From: an uncultured Muribaculum sp.
GTDB taxonomy: Bacteria > Bacteroidota > Bacteroidia > Bacteroidales > Muribaculaceae
Assembly (NCBI GenBank): GCA_910578785.1
Contig: CAJTSJ010000009.1
Location: forward strand, 23,214-87,213
Length of the DNA: 64,000 nt
Reading direction: 5' to 3'
In this document: in pieces, positions 14,857-23,603 of the stretch
How the letters are laid out: every line of letters begins with the position of its first letter
Numbering within the stretch: position 1 is the stretch's first letter
Program-made: the position numbers and the translations under genes
The notes under the pieces: generated by a model
Databases searched by the model: none
The model's input: the letters and a program-made list of their open reading frames with translations, nothing else
What the model was told of the DNA's origin: nothing

Positions 14857-17322
14857 ATGGAGATGAAATTACCAATAGCTCTGGCGGCCGCCGTGATGAT
14901 TGCCGGCAATGCTTATGCCGACGGCAATATCATCGGTTCGGTCTTTAGTAAGAATACATCTGAACCTATTGATTACGCTAATGTCGTTCTTGTCAATTCA
15001 GAGACGGGAACGCCTCTGCCCATCGGGACCATGACTGACGAGAACGGTCGGTTTATCATTAAGAATGCGCCTTCAGGAAAGTATATAGTGCGGTTCAGCA
15101 ACATCGGCAGCGTCGGACAGGAACGCGAAGTGACAGTGGACAACGGCGAGATCAACCTTGGCCGGATTGAGCTTGCCGACGACTCCAAGTTGCTTCAGGA
15201 GGTTGTCGTGACCGGACAGAAAAGCCAGATGTCGGTCAATACCGAGCGCAGAGTGTTTAACGTAAGTTCCAGCATTGCCTCTACGGGTGCGTCCGCCGAT
15301 GAACTGTTGGCCGCCGTACCGTCTGTCGACGTCAACCACGACGGCGACATATCGCTGCGCGGCAACTCGGACGTGATGGTGTGGATAAACGGCAAGGAGA
15401 TGGGCATGAACGCCGACAACCGCGCGCAGCTGCTCCGTCAGATTCCGGCCGAGACCGTCGAAAGCATCGAGGTGATGACCAATCCGTCGTCAAAACATGG
15501 CACGGAAGGCACGGCCGGTATTATCAACATCCGTCTCAAGGAGGATCACCGCCACGGATATTTCGGCAATGCCGACGCGAGTATCGACACCCGCGGCACG
15601 GCCAATGCCAATTTTAATATTAACTACAATGAGGGCAAGTTCGAGTCGTTTGCCGGTATCGGACTGAAGTCGCAGCATAATCCGGGCGGAGTTACATCGC
15701 GCCGCTCCTACGACGACGGTTATTATCTCAACTCCGACGGCGACAACAAGAAACATGAAAACAGCGCTTTCCTTCGACTCGGCACCAATTTCCGTCCAGA
15801 TGAGAACAACACTCTGTACATTAGTGCCATAGGAACACTTGGACATAAGTGGGGAAACACTACCACCACCCACTTGAGCAATCTTCCGGGGTTGTGGAAG
15901 AGCAACGTGAACCGTTCGCACGAAAGTGGCGACACCCGAGGCGCCAACATAATGGTAGGCTATAAGCATACGTTCGGCACTGACCACCACATTGACATGA
16001 ACGTCAGCTACAACGTGTGGCAGGGCCCCAACGACAACCGCTTTCACGAAAATGAGACATGGGCCGACGGTTCGGAAGGTTCTATCTGGCAAAGCCAGCA
16101 TCAGGATGTTAAGATCAACAACTGGGAAGCGGCCATCGACTACAGCAACATGTTTTTGCCTTGGCTTCGCTTCGAAGCGGGCTACAAAGGCAACTACAAC
16201 CATGAAAACAGCCCGGCATCGTACTCCTCGGGTCCATCGGCCGATGACCTTTCGCCGATGAACCATCTTTACAACCGGTTCAAGTATGATACCGACATTT
16301 CGGCCCTGTATGTCAACTTTTCCGGCCATTATGACCGCGTGACTTTCTCTGCAGGTCTTCGCGGCGAGGCATGGCAGATACGCACGCGATCTCTTGGCTA
16401 CGGACAGACCGACGGTGACGTGCCGCAGTTCAAGAAGAATGACTTTGCTCTCTTCCCCTCGGCATCGATAGGGTGGTCGTTTCTTGGCGACAACGAACTT
16501 AAGCTGGCTTATTCGCGCCGCATACGCCGCCCCTTCGGCCCGCAGCTCAACACATTCGAGAACATCTCCGACCCTTCGGAGGTACATCTGGGTAATCCGG
16601 AAATCCTGCCGGAATACAGCAATGCCGTCGAGCTGACTTATATTAAAAACTGGAGCGACCACATGCTTTCCGTTTCGGGTTATCTGCGATCCAATACCGA
16701 CATGATAAGCCATGTCAGCTTCCTTGCTCCAATGGCTTCCGATCCGAACGTCAACACGATGTACTACGGACATGCCAACGTGGGCAATATGCTCAACACC
16801 GGCGTGGAAATCATATCGCGCAATACGTTGTTCGGCAAGCTTACGCTGACCACTACGGTCAATCTCTATAACAGCCGTCTGAAAGCCTGGAACGCCAACT
16901 ATCCGCTTCATGGCGGGGTCTATCCTGTTCATGGCGACAAGCAAGACCGCTTCGTGTGGGATGTAAGGTGCATGGCGTCGTTGCGTCTGCCGTGGAACAT
17001 GACTTTCCAGGCCACGGGACGCTACAATTCGCGCCGTGTCACAGCCCAGGGCACGGTGGAGCCTGACTGGGATGTGGAGGCAGGGCTGCGCAAGAACATC
17101 GGGGCGTGGGGCATATCGCTCATGTTCAAGGATATTTTCGACTCCAAAAAGACCCACGACATCCTGTACGGCAACGGATATACACAGTCGATAAGCAAGT
17201 GGTCGGGAGGCCGTACGCTGAGGCTTGCGGTGACCTATACATTCGGTAAGACTCATGAACACGGACATGACCACCACAACCACATCAACACCGGCGGATA
17301 CGGCGAGGAGCATCAGCATTAG
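14857..17322 (+). CDS. TonB-dependent receptor-like outer-membrane protein with His-rich tail
   Basis: An 821-residue protein with a signal peptide ending near AYA-DG, an N-terminal CarboxypepD_reg-like domain (GSVFSKNTSEPIDYANVVLV), a plug (DELLAAVPSVDVNHDGDISL, VMVWINGKEM, IPAETVESIEVMTNPSSKH) and an outer-membrane barrel of the PF14905 type. After the last barrel strand (LRLAVTYTFGK) comes a tail of about 22 residues with many His (HEHGHDHHNH, later EEHQH). The tail probably binds divalent metal, and the Fur-family gene 130 bases upstream supports a role in metal uptake. The Met at 14863 is an alternative start. Confidence 0.88.
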   Translation: MEMKLPIALAAAVMIAGNAYADGNIIGSVFSKNTSEPIDYANVVLVNSETGTPLPIGTMTDENGRFIIKNAPSGKYIVRFSNIGSVGQEREVTVDNGEINLGRIELADDSKLLQEVVVTGQKSQMSVNTERRVFNVSSSIASTGASADELLAAVPSVDVNHDGDISLRGNSDVMVWINGKEMGMNADNRAQLLRQIPAETVESIEVMTNPSSKHGTEGTAGIINIRLKEDHRHGYFGNADASIDTRGTANANFNINYNEGKFESFAGIGLKSQHNPGGVTSRRSYDDGYYLNSDGDNKKHENSAFLRLGTNFRPDENNTLYISAIGTLGHKWGNTTTTHLSNLPGLWKSNVNRSHESGDTRGANIMVGYKHTFGTDHHIDMNVSYNVWQGPNDNRFHENETWADGSEGSIWQSQHQDVKINNWEAAIDYSNMFLPWLRFEAGYKGNYNHENSPASYSSGPSADDLSPMNHLYNRFKYDTDISALYVNFSGHYDRVTFSAGLRGEAWQIRTRSLGYGQTDGDVPQFKKNDFALFPSASIGWSFLGDNELKLAYSRRIRRPFGPQLNTFENISDPSEVHLGNPEILPEYSNAVELTYIKNWSDHMLSVSGYLRSNTDMISHVSFLAPMASDPNVNTMYYGHANVGNMLNTGVEIISRNTLFGKLTLTTTVNLYNSRLKAWNANYPLHGGVYPVHGDKQDRFVWDVRCMASLRLPWNMTFQATGRYNSRRVTAQGTVEPDWDVEAGLRKNIGAWGISLMFKDIFDSKKTHDILYGNGYTQSISKWSGGRTLRLAVTYTFGKTHEHGHDHHNHINTGGYGEEHQH

Positions 17323-17373
17323 GCCGTAGACGGGTGCTTGCGGGGCACTGTAGCTGTAAAATGACAAATGTAT

Positions 17374-17416
17374 AGCCGGAGATTGGCGTGAAACGCCGGT
17401 CTCCGGCTTGGTTTTT
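17374..17416 (+). terminator. Terminator after the His-tailed receptor gene
   Basis: AGCCGGAGA (17374-17382) pairs with TCTCCGGCT (17400-17408), with an inner GGCGT/ACGCC stem, followed by TGGTTTTT. It lies 52 bases after the stop codon. Confidence 0.8.
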
Positions 17417-17577
17417 AAGGCAATATAAATGTTATATTTTGTTAAAATGGGGGGGGGTGATTTTATAATTGTTGTACGATGGATTTTATTTAATTTTGTG
17501 GGCGTTTAGTTTAAGACGCTTGTAGACGAAGTTGGGAGAATATTTATAGAGGAATCCAAAATTTTTTTTGAAATATT

Positions 17578-17609
17578 TTTGGCGGATAAAAAATATTGTC
17601 ATAATTTTG
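17578..17609 (+). promoter_or_regulatory. Promoter of the MacB-type efflux operon
   Basis: TTTG at 17578-17581, a 20-base spacer and TAATTTTG at 17602-17609 give a full consensus promoter immediately upstream of the GntR operator. Confidence 0.75.
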
Positions 17610-17611
17610 CA

Positions 17612-17633
17612 GTGTACTACTATCCTAATACAC
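17612..17633 (+). promoter_or_regulatory. Probable GntR (YtrA-type) operator, site 1
   Basis: A 22-base near-palindrome with arms GTGTA and TACAC and inner CTA/CTAA repeats. It starts 3 bases after the -7 box and matches the site at 23578-23599 at 20 of 22 bases. Placed over the transcription start, it would block initiation when bound by the GntR protein encoded at 25237 (inference). Confidence 0.75.
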
Positions 17634-17755
17634 TAAAAAGGATAGATGTAAAAAAAATTAGTTGCCGCTGCAACTTTACAGGCAGTGGATGCATCTGATA
17701 TAAGAAACCAATTATAAGAGGGAGGCCGGGCAGACGGCTTCGGAAAAAGTAAGAA

Positions 17756-18412
17756 ATGATACATCTTAAAGACATCAACAAAACCTATCCGGGCGCGGTG
17801 CCGCTGCACGTGCTCAAGGGAATCAATCTGGATGTGGCCCGAGGTGAGCTTGTAGCCATAATGGGTGCTTCCGGATCCGGGAAATCAACGTTGCTCAACA
17901 TTCTCGGCATACTCGACAACTACGATACCGGCGAATACATACTCGACAACACCGTCATAAAGGACCTGAGCGAGAACCGGGCTGCGGAGTTGCGCAACCG
18001 GCTGATAGGCTTCGTGTTCCAGTCTTTTAACCTGATTAACTATAAGAATGCCATGGAGAATGTGGCGTTGCCTCTGTTCTATCAAGGCGTGTCTCGACGT
18101 AAGCGCAATGCCATGGCTATCGAACAGCTTGACCGCATGGGGCTTAAGGACTGGGCCCATCACTTGCCGAGCGAGCTTTCCGGCGGACAGAAGCAGCGCG
18201 TGGCCATAGCCCGTTCGCTGATTACGAATCCGGCCATAATCCTTGCTGACGAGCCTACCGGCGCGCTCGACAGCAAGACTTCGGTCGAGGTGATGAAGAT
18301 ATTCCGCCAGCTCAACCAGGAGGGTATGACTATACTTATCGTGACCCACGACCCGAATGTGGGAGCGCAGACAGACAGAGTGATACGCATATCGGACGGT
18401 GTCATAATTTAG
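17756..18412 (+). CDS. MacB/LolD-type ABC transporter ATPase
   Basis: A 218-residue ATPase with Walker [10 protein letters not shown] at 37-45, Q-loop VFQSFNL near 88, signature LSGGQKQR at 141-148, Walker B IILADEP at 161-167 and the H-loop THD. It powers the FtsX-type permeases that follow. MacB-family systems act as mechanotransmission pumps that drive export from the periplasm through a TolC-type channel. It is the first gene of a five-gene operon. Confidence 0.93.
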   Translation: MIHLKDINKTYPGAVPLHVLKGINLDVARGELVAIMGASGSGKSTLLNILGILDNYDTGEYILDNTVIKDLSENRAAELRNRLIGFVFQSFNLINYKNAMENVALPLFYQGVSRRKRNAMAIEQLDRMGLKDWAHHLPSELSGGQKQRVAIARSLITNPAIILADEPTGALDSKTSVEVMKIFRQLNQEGMTILIVTHDPNVGAQTDRVIRISDGVII

Positions 18413-18426
18413 TAGGGGGCAGGGTT

Positions 18427-19647
18427 ATGTTTGATCTTTTCAACGAAATATGGCAGACGATGTGCACCAGCAAGCTCCGCACGGCCTTGACCGGTCTGGC
18501 GGTGGCGTGGGGCATATTCATGCTCATCATACTGGTCGGCCTGGCGCACGGCATCATCAATGCCTTCAACGATACACCGATGGCCACGACCAACAATATG
18601 GTCCAGGTGTGGCCGGGACGTGCCTCCTTGCCTTACGACGGACTCCAGCAAGGCCGTTATGTGCCTCTGAAGAGGGGCAATCTGGATGCCATCGAGACAG
18701 AAAACCGCGACCGTGTAATCGTAGCCATGGCTGAGGTCAGTTCCGGGGCTGCTACCATATCGACGGCCCGCGACTATGTGTCGACAAGCTATCGCGGTGT
18801 ATACCCCGGTGCGCAGAAGCGGGAGAACATCGAGATGGCCGAAGGTCGGTTTATCAACGACATGGACCTCGAGGGGAAGCGTAAGGTGATAGTGCTCGAC
18901 GCGCGTACTGTCGACTTGCTTTTCGGCCGCAGGAGCGATGCCGTGGGCAGTTTTGTCAAAGTCAATGACTTGTCGTTTAAGGTGGTAGGCTACTATGACA
19001 GCGAATGGCGCACGTCGATTTACGTGCCTTATACTACGGCATGGGCGCTGTCGGGCTACAATGACAATATAAACACGATTATTGTCGAGACCAAAGGGCT
19101 TAAGACGCAGGAGGATGCCGACAACCTCGACAACAGCATACGCGCCACTCTCGGCAAGGCTAACCGCCACAATGCCGATGACCAGGGGGCCGTCTGGCTC
19201 TGGAACCGCTTCTCGAGCTATCTGTCGGCGCTCGAAGCCCAGAACATATTGAACATAACGATGTGGGTAATCGGCCTGTTGACATTGATTACCGGCATAG
19301 TAGGAGTGAGCAACATCATGTTCGTGTCGGTGCGCGAACGCACCCATGAGATAGGCATACGCCGCGCTATCGGAGCCAAACCGCGCAACATTCTCACTCA
19401 GGTCATCGTGGAGAGCGTGGTGCTGACGTCGGTGTTCGGCTATGTCGGCATAATTCTCGGAACAATAGGCACCGAGATTCTGTCGGAATACTTTGCTGAC
19501 ACGGAATTCATACGCAATCCTACCGTCGACCTGTCGCTCGCCATCGAGGTGATGCTGGTGTTGATAATATCCGGTGCGATGGCCGGAATATTCCCGGCTT
19601 TGCGTGCATTGAAAATACGCCCGGTCGAGGCGCTTAGAACTGAATAA
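18427..19647 (+). CDS. MacB-like ABC permease 1 (FtsX fold)
   Basis: A 406-residue inner-membrane protein with a first TM at about residues 17-40, a large periplasmic MacB_PCD domain and three C-terminal TM helices. The conserved cytoplasmic ERTHEIGIRRAIGAKPRNIL is typical of FtsX-type permeases, and the tail ALKIRPVEAL is the usual end. Unlike E. coli MacB the ATPase is a separate protein. It lies 14 bases after the ATPase gene. Confidence 0.92.
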   Translation: MFDLFNEIWQTMCTSKLRTALTGLAVAWGIFMLIILVGLAHGIINAFNDTPMATTNNMVQVWPGRASLPYDGLQQGRYVPLKRGNLDAIETENRDRVIVAMAEVSSGAATISTARDYVSTSYRGVYPGAQKRENIEMAEGRFINDMDLEGKRKVIVLDARTVDLLFGRRSDAVGSFVKVNDLSFKVVGYYDSEWRTSIYVPYTTAWALSGYNDNINTIIVETKGLKTQEDADNLDNSIRATLGKANRHNADDQGAVWLWNRFSSYLSALEAQNILNITMWVIGLLTLITGIVGVSNIMFVSVRERTHEIGIRRAIGAKPRNILTQVIVESVVLTSVFGYVGIILGTIGTEILSEYFADTEFIRNPTVDLSLAIEVMLVLIISGAMAGIFPALRALKIRPVEALRTE

Positions 19648-19651
19648 GGCA

Positions 19652-20884
19652 ATGAAGAATCCAATATTTGACATAGACAACTGGAAGGAAATCACCGCCA
19701 CTCTCGCGCGCAACAAGACGCGCACCTTCCTGACGGCGTTCGGCATATTCTGGGGCACCGCCATGCTGGCCCTGCTATGGGGCGGTTCGCAGGGCATGCA
19801 GGGCATGCTGATGAAGAATTTCGACGGTTTTGCCACAAACTCGTGCGCGGTTTTTCCCAACCGTACAACCCTGCCTTACAAGGGATTCAAGAAAGGTATG
19901 GGGTGGTCGTTGACGCAGACCGATATCGACAACATACGCCGGGCATGTCCCGAAATCGACAAGTCGACCGGTATGCTGCGATACGCCGCCACCATCGGCT
20001 ACAGCGATAAGAGCTACAGCGGTTCGATTCAGGGTGTGGAGCAGGGGTACGCCGACATAAACACCCCGCAGATGTTTGAGGGACGCTTCATCAACGACAT
20101 CGACGGACGCGGCGACAAGAAGGTCTGTGTGCTCGGAAAGCGCATAGCCGGAGAACTGTTCGGCGATGTGTCGCCTCTGGGTAAATTTGTGCTTATCGAC
20201 AACATCTATTATCTGGTTGTAGGAGTGGCCGGGCAAAAGTCCCAGGCATCTATCGGCGGAAGTATAGACGAGTCGGTGCTGGTGCCGCTCAGCACCATGC
20301 GGCGCGCCTACAACGCAGGGGTGAGAATCGATTATTTCGTCTACACCACCGCTCCCGGCGTCAAGCCGTCGTCGTTGCGTCCGCGCATAATGCGTACGGT
20401 AAGGGCTATGCACCCGATTCATCCCGACGACACTTCGGCCGTGGAGATGTGGGACGTGTCGGACGAGTTCGAGCAGGTAACTTCGGTGTTTACCGGCATC
20501 AATATTCTGGTACTGTTCGTCGGAATCGGTTCGTTGCTTGCCGGTATAATCGGCGTGGGCAACATCATGTGGATCATAGTCAAGGAACGTACACAGGAGA
20601 TAGGCATACGCCGCGCCATCGGAGCCAAACCCCGCGACATAATCATGCAGGTGCTCTTCGAGAGTATCGTCCTGACCATAGTGGCGGGTACGGCCGGCAT
20701 CTGTTTTGCCGTGCTTGTCCTGGTCGGAGTGGCCATAGGAACTGAGGAGAACGGATTTCAGCTCATGTTCTCTCATGCCGTCACCATCATGGCTCTGTTT
20801 CTTGTGCTCGGCACTGCCGCAGGAACCATCCCGGCTCTCAAGGCTATGAACATCAAACCGATAGAGGCTCTTAACGATAAATAA
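19652..20884 (+). CDS. MacB-like ABC permease 2 (FtsX fold)
   Basis: A 410-residue paralogue of the preceding permease with the same layout: TM near 24-45, a periplasmic domain, the ERTQEIGIRRAIGAKPRDII motif and terminal MNIKPIEAL. It starts 4 bases after permease 1. Two different permeases with one ATPase suggest a heterodimeric membrane part. Confidence 0.92.
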   Translation: MKNPIFDIDNWKEITATLARNKTRTFLTAFGIFWGTAMLALLWGGSQGMQGMLMKNFDGFATNSCAVFPNRTTLPYKGFKKGMGWSLTQTDIDNIRRACPEIDKSTGMLRYAATIGYSDKSYSGSIQGVEQGYADINTPQMFEGRFINDIDGRGDKKVCVLGKRIAGELFGDVSPLGKFVLIDNIYYLVVGVAGQKSQASIGGSIDESVLVPLSTMRRAYNAGVRIDYFVYTTAPGVKPSSLRPRIMRTVRAMHPIHPDDTSAVEMWDVSDEFEQVTSVFTGINILVLFVGIGSLLAGIIGVGNIMWIIVKERTQEIGIRRAIGAKPRDIIMQVLFESIVLTIVAGTAGICFAVLVLVGVAIGTEENGFQLMFSHAVTIMALFLVLGTAAGTIPALKAMNIKPIEALNDK

Positions 20885-20909
20885 AAACCAAAAATATATT
20901 CAAGAAAAA

Positions 20910-22013
20910 ATGAAAAAGGTAATTCGCATTACGCTTTGGACTCTCGTTGCCTTGATTTTTGTCGGCACGTTTGTCTATCTGTACTTCAACTCACGTCCGA
21001 AAGAGGTGGTCTACGATATTGTCAGCCCGTCGGTGGACAATATCGAACGCTCCACTGTGCTTAACGGAAAGATTGAACCACGCGACGAGATTGAAATCAA
21101 GCCGCAGATATCCGGAATCATATCGGAAATCAGCGTCGAGCCGGGCGACATGGTAAAAGAAGGCGATATTATAGCCAAAATCAAGGTGATTCCAGAGGAG
21201 TCGCAACTGTCGTCGGCACAGAACCGTGTGGATGTGTCGAAACTGTCGCTTGACCAGGCCAAAAACGAGTATGACCGTACGAAAGCGCTGTATGACAAAA
21301 AGTTCGTGTCGCGCGAAGAGTGGGAGCAGTCGGAAGTGGCTTTACATAAGGCCGAAGCTGAGTATCTGGCGGCTGTTGACGCACTCTCAATCGTGCGCGA
21401 CGGTATATCGAGCATCAATGCCCAGCAGAGCAACACTCTGGTGCGCGCTACAATCGACGGCTTGATTCTGGAGGTTCCGGTCAAGGTCGGAAGCTCGGTA
21501 ATTCAGGCCAACACGATGAACGACGGTACGACCGTGGCCAAGATTGCCGACATGAGCAACCTGATCTTCAAGGGTAAGGTCGACGAGACTGAAGTAGGAC
21601 AGCTTAAAGCGGGAATGCCTACGGAGATTTCCATCGGTGCCATTCCCGGAGTGACGCCCGACGCGGTGATAGAGTACATAGCGCCGAAGAGCACCGAGGA
21701 GAACGGCTCGAACACTTTTGAAATCAAGGCCGCCATACAGGTGCCCGATTCGGTACAGCTTCGCGCCGGCTACAGCGCCAATGCTAAGATTCTGCTCGCG
21801 CATGCAGAAGGTGTGCTGACTGTGCCTGAATCGGTGGTAGAGTGGGTGGGCGACAGCACTTTCGTGTACTGCCTAACAGCGTCGGAGCCGAAGCAGGAGT
21901 TTGAGCGACGTGCCATAGCCACCGGCCTGTCGGACGGGGTGAAAATCGAGGTCATATCGGGGATAGACAAGGATGTCCAACTTAGAGGTGCGGCCGTGGC
22001 CGACAACAAATAA
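20910..22013 (+). CDS. MacA-like periplasmic adaptor (membrane fusion protein)
   Basis: A 367-residue protein with an N-terminal membrane anchor (residues 7-26), biotinyl-lipoyl half-motifs (GKIEPRDEIEIKPQISGII; LVRATIDGLILEVPVKVGS), an alpha-helical hairpin of about 75 residues (roughly 95-165) and beta-barrel domains with FKGKVDETEVGQLKAGMP. It links the inner-membrane permeases to the TolC-type channel. Confidence 0.92.
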   Translation: MKKVIRITLWTLVALIFVGTFVYLYFNSRPKEVVYDIVSPSVDNIERSTVLNGKIEPRDEIEIKPQISGIISEISVEPGDMVKEGDIIAKIKVIPEESQLSSAQNRVDVSKLSLDQAKNEYDRTKALYDKKFVSREEWEQSEVALHKAEAEYLAAVDALSIVRDGISSINAQQSNTLVRATIDGLILEVPVKVGSSVIQANTMNDGTTVAKIADMSNLIFKGKVDETEVGQLKAGMPTEISIGAIPGVTPDAVIEYIAPKSTEENGSNTFEIKAAIQVPDSVQLRAGYSANAKILLAHAEGVLTVPESVVEWVGDSTFVYCLTASEPKQEFERRAIATGLSDGVKIEVISGIDKDVQLRGAAVADNK

Positions 22014-22018
22014 AAACG

Positions 22019-23326
22019 ATGAAGATGAATATACGCATGTACGTAACGGCATCGGCGCTGACGCTTGCGGTGCTGTCCGTGTCGGGGCAGGCATGGACGC
22101 TTGACCAGTGCGTGGACTACGCTATTGAACACAACATCACACTCAAGCAGCGTGCCGCCGACTACGAGTCGTCGAAAATCTCGGTGGCTTCTGCCAAGGC
22201 GGGCTATCTGCCTAATGTCAGCGCCGGCATAAGCCAGTCGTGGAGCCTGGGACGTGGCCTGACATCGGAAAACACCTATGCCAACCGCAACACATCGAGC
22301 ACCTCGTGGAATGCGTCAATCAACGTGCCGTTGTTCGACGGACTGTCGACGCCGCGTCAGGTGAGCTACGCCAAAGCCAATCTGGCGGCGACACTTGAGC
22401 AGTTTGAGGCGGCAAAGGAGAATGTGACCCTTAACGTAATCACATCATATCTGCAGGTGCTTTACAACAAGGAGCTTCACGAAGTGGCTCTGAACCAGGT
22501 GGAATTGTCAAAGTACGAGCTTTCGCGCCAGGAGGCGTTGCTTGAGGCGGGAAAGATTCCGGAAGTCGACATGCTTGAGGCAAAGTCGCAGCTGGCTCAG
22601 GATGAACTAAGCGTGGCCACGAGCGCAAACGACACCCGCCTGTCGCTCCTCGACCTCGCTCAGCTTCTTGAACTTGACGACATAGAGGGGTTTGATGTGG
22701 CTCCGCTCGAAGAGGAAAGCGGTCTGCTGGCATCGCCTGACGATGTCTACGCCCAGGCACTTAACATCAACCACGGACTGCGTGCGGCCCGAAGCAATAT
22801 ATTCGCCGCCGAGCGGAGCATCACTCTCGCCAAGTCGGGATATATGCCCCGTCTGTCGTTCAACGCCGGCATAGGCAGCAGCTACTTCACAATGAGCGGA
22901 ATGGACAGCGATTCGTTCGGCCGTCAGATGAAAAACAACTACAGCACCAACTTCGGACTGTCGCTGAGCATACCGATATTCGACGGCCTGTCTACCCATA
23001 ATTCTGTACGCCGCGCCAAGGTTCAGCGCATCACTGCCCAGCTTCAGTATGACGAGGCGGAACAGAATCTGTACAAGACCATCCAGCAGGCTTACTATCA
23101 GGCCGACGGGGCGCAAAAGAAGCTAAAGGCCAGTGAAACGGCCAGCGAAACTGCCGACAAGGCATTCGAGGCGATGCGTGAGAAGTATAACATAGGCCGC
23201 GCCACGCCAACTGAATATGAACAGACCAAGACCCGCGCACTGCGGGCAAAGGCCGAGTGCATACAGGCACGCTATGAGATGATAATGCGCGCCCGCATCC
23301 TTGACTTCTATGCCCGCGGGTTCTGA
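22019..23326 (+). CDS. TolC-family outer-membrane efflux protein
   Basis: A 435-residue protein with a signal peptide (cleavage likely after VSGQA, around residue 25) and two outer-membrane efflux protein repeats with long coiled-coil helices (WTLDQCVDYAIEHNITLKQ; later AERSITLAKSGYMPRLSFNA). It is the exit duct of the pump. The stop codon lies in the first unit of a 28-base tandem duplication. Confidence 0.93.
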   Translation: MKMNIRMYVTASALTLAVLSVSGQAWTLDQCVDYAIEHNITLKQRAADYESSKISVASAKAGYLPNVSAGISQSWSLGRGLTSENTYANRNTSSTSWNASINVPLFDGLSTPRQVSYAKANLAATLEQFEAAKENVTLNVITSYLQVLYNKELHEVALNQVELSKYELSRQEALLEAGKIPEVDMLEAKSQLAQDELSVATSANDTRLSLLDLAQLLELDDIEGFDVAPLEEESGLLASPDDVYAQALNINHGLRAARSNIFAAERSITLAKSGYMPRLSFNAGIGSSYFTMSGMDSDSFGRQMKNNYSTNFGLSLSIPIFDGLSTHNSVRRAKVQRITAQLQYDEAEQNLYKTIQQAYYQADGAQKKLKASETASETADKAFEAMREKYNIGRATPTEYEQTKTRALRAKAECIQARYEMIMRARILDFYARGF

Positions 23327-23376
23327 CATAGTATCGTATTTTAAATAATTCTGACATAGTATTGTATTTTAAATAA
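23321..23376 (+). repeat. 28-bp tandem duplication at the end of the TolC-like gene
   Basis: Two 28-base units (23321-23348 and 23349-23376) begin TTCTGACATAG and differ at one base (C to T). The TGA stop of the TolC-like gene is in the first unit. The following 220 bases to the next gene hold a long imperfect hairpin and the next promoter. Confidence 0.85.
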
Positions 23377-23399
23377 TAATGTAGTAGCCGACCGGTGGT

Positions 23400-23455
23400 A
23401 CGGATGCGGCAGGACGGGGACGAGAAACATGGTTAACTGTCCTTGCCGTATCCGT
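23400..23455 (+). terminator. Long imperfect hairpin after the efflux operon
   Basis: ACGGATGCGGCAGGAC (23400-23415) pairs with GTCCTTGCCGTATCCGT (23439-23455) with one bulge and a wobble pair. No T-tract follows, so termination is only a possibility; it may protect the mRNA 3' end. Confidence 0.4.
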
Positions 23456-23544
23456 ATCGGAGGCCGGAATCCGGTCAACGATGAGGCTTTTGCCGATGGT
23501 TTTCAGGAATTTGTCTATTAGTTGAAAAAAATCGGATAAATAAT

Positions 23545-23575
23545 TTTGTATAATCTAAATATAGCACTATCTTTG
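23545..23575 (+). promoter_or_regulatory. Promoter of the GntR-ABC operon
   Basis: TTTG at 23545-23548, a 19-base spacer and TATCTTTG at 23568-23575 form a full consensus promoter ending 28 bases before the ATPase start codon. Confidence 0.75.
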
Positions 23576-23577
23576 CA

Positions 23578-23599
23578 GTGTACTAATATACTAATACAC
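23578..23599 (+). promoter_or_regulatory. Probable GntR (YtrA-type) operator, site 2 (autoregulation)
   Basis: A 22-base near-palindrome, GTGTACTA then ATATA then CTAATACAC, begins 2 bases after the -7 box and ends 4 bases before the ATG at 23604. It is nearly identical to 17612-17633. The operon encodes a GntR regulator as its third gene, so autorepression is likely. Confidence 0.78.
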
Positions 23600-23603
23600 G
23601 AGT

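Larger units (their letters stand above)
17417..17755. other. Long leader/regulatory region of the MacB-type efflux operon
   Basis: No gene is present. It contains a run of nine G (17449-17457), the operon promoter and GntR operator (17578-17633), and an mRNA leader of about 120-140 bases before the ATPase gene in which I see no obvious riboswitch or attenuator. Confidence 0.6.

Noticed and set aside
15490..17367. A 625-codon open frame on the minus strand
   Set aside because: It is antisense to the His-tailed receptor, which has a signal peptide and family domains; the shadow frame shows no family features.
17449..17457. Nine-G tract as a phase-variation switch
   Set aside because: It lies in non-coding DNA about 120 bases upstream of the -33 element, outside the promoter spacer and any reading frame.
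18409..19860. A 483-codon open frame on the minus strand
   Set aside because: It is the complement of the MacB-like permease gene, whose FtsX motifs are clear.
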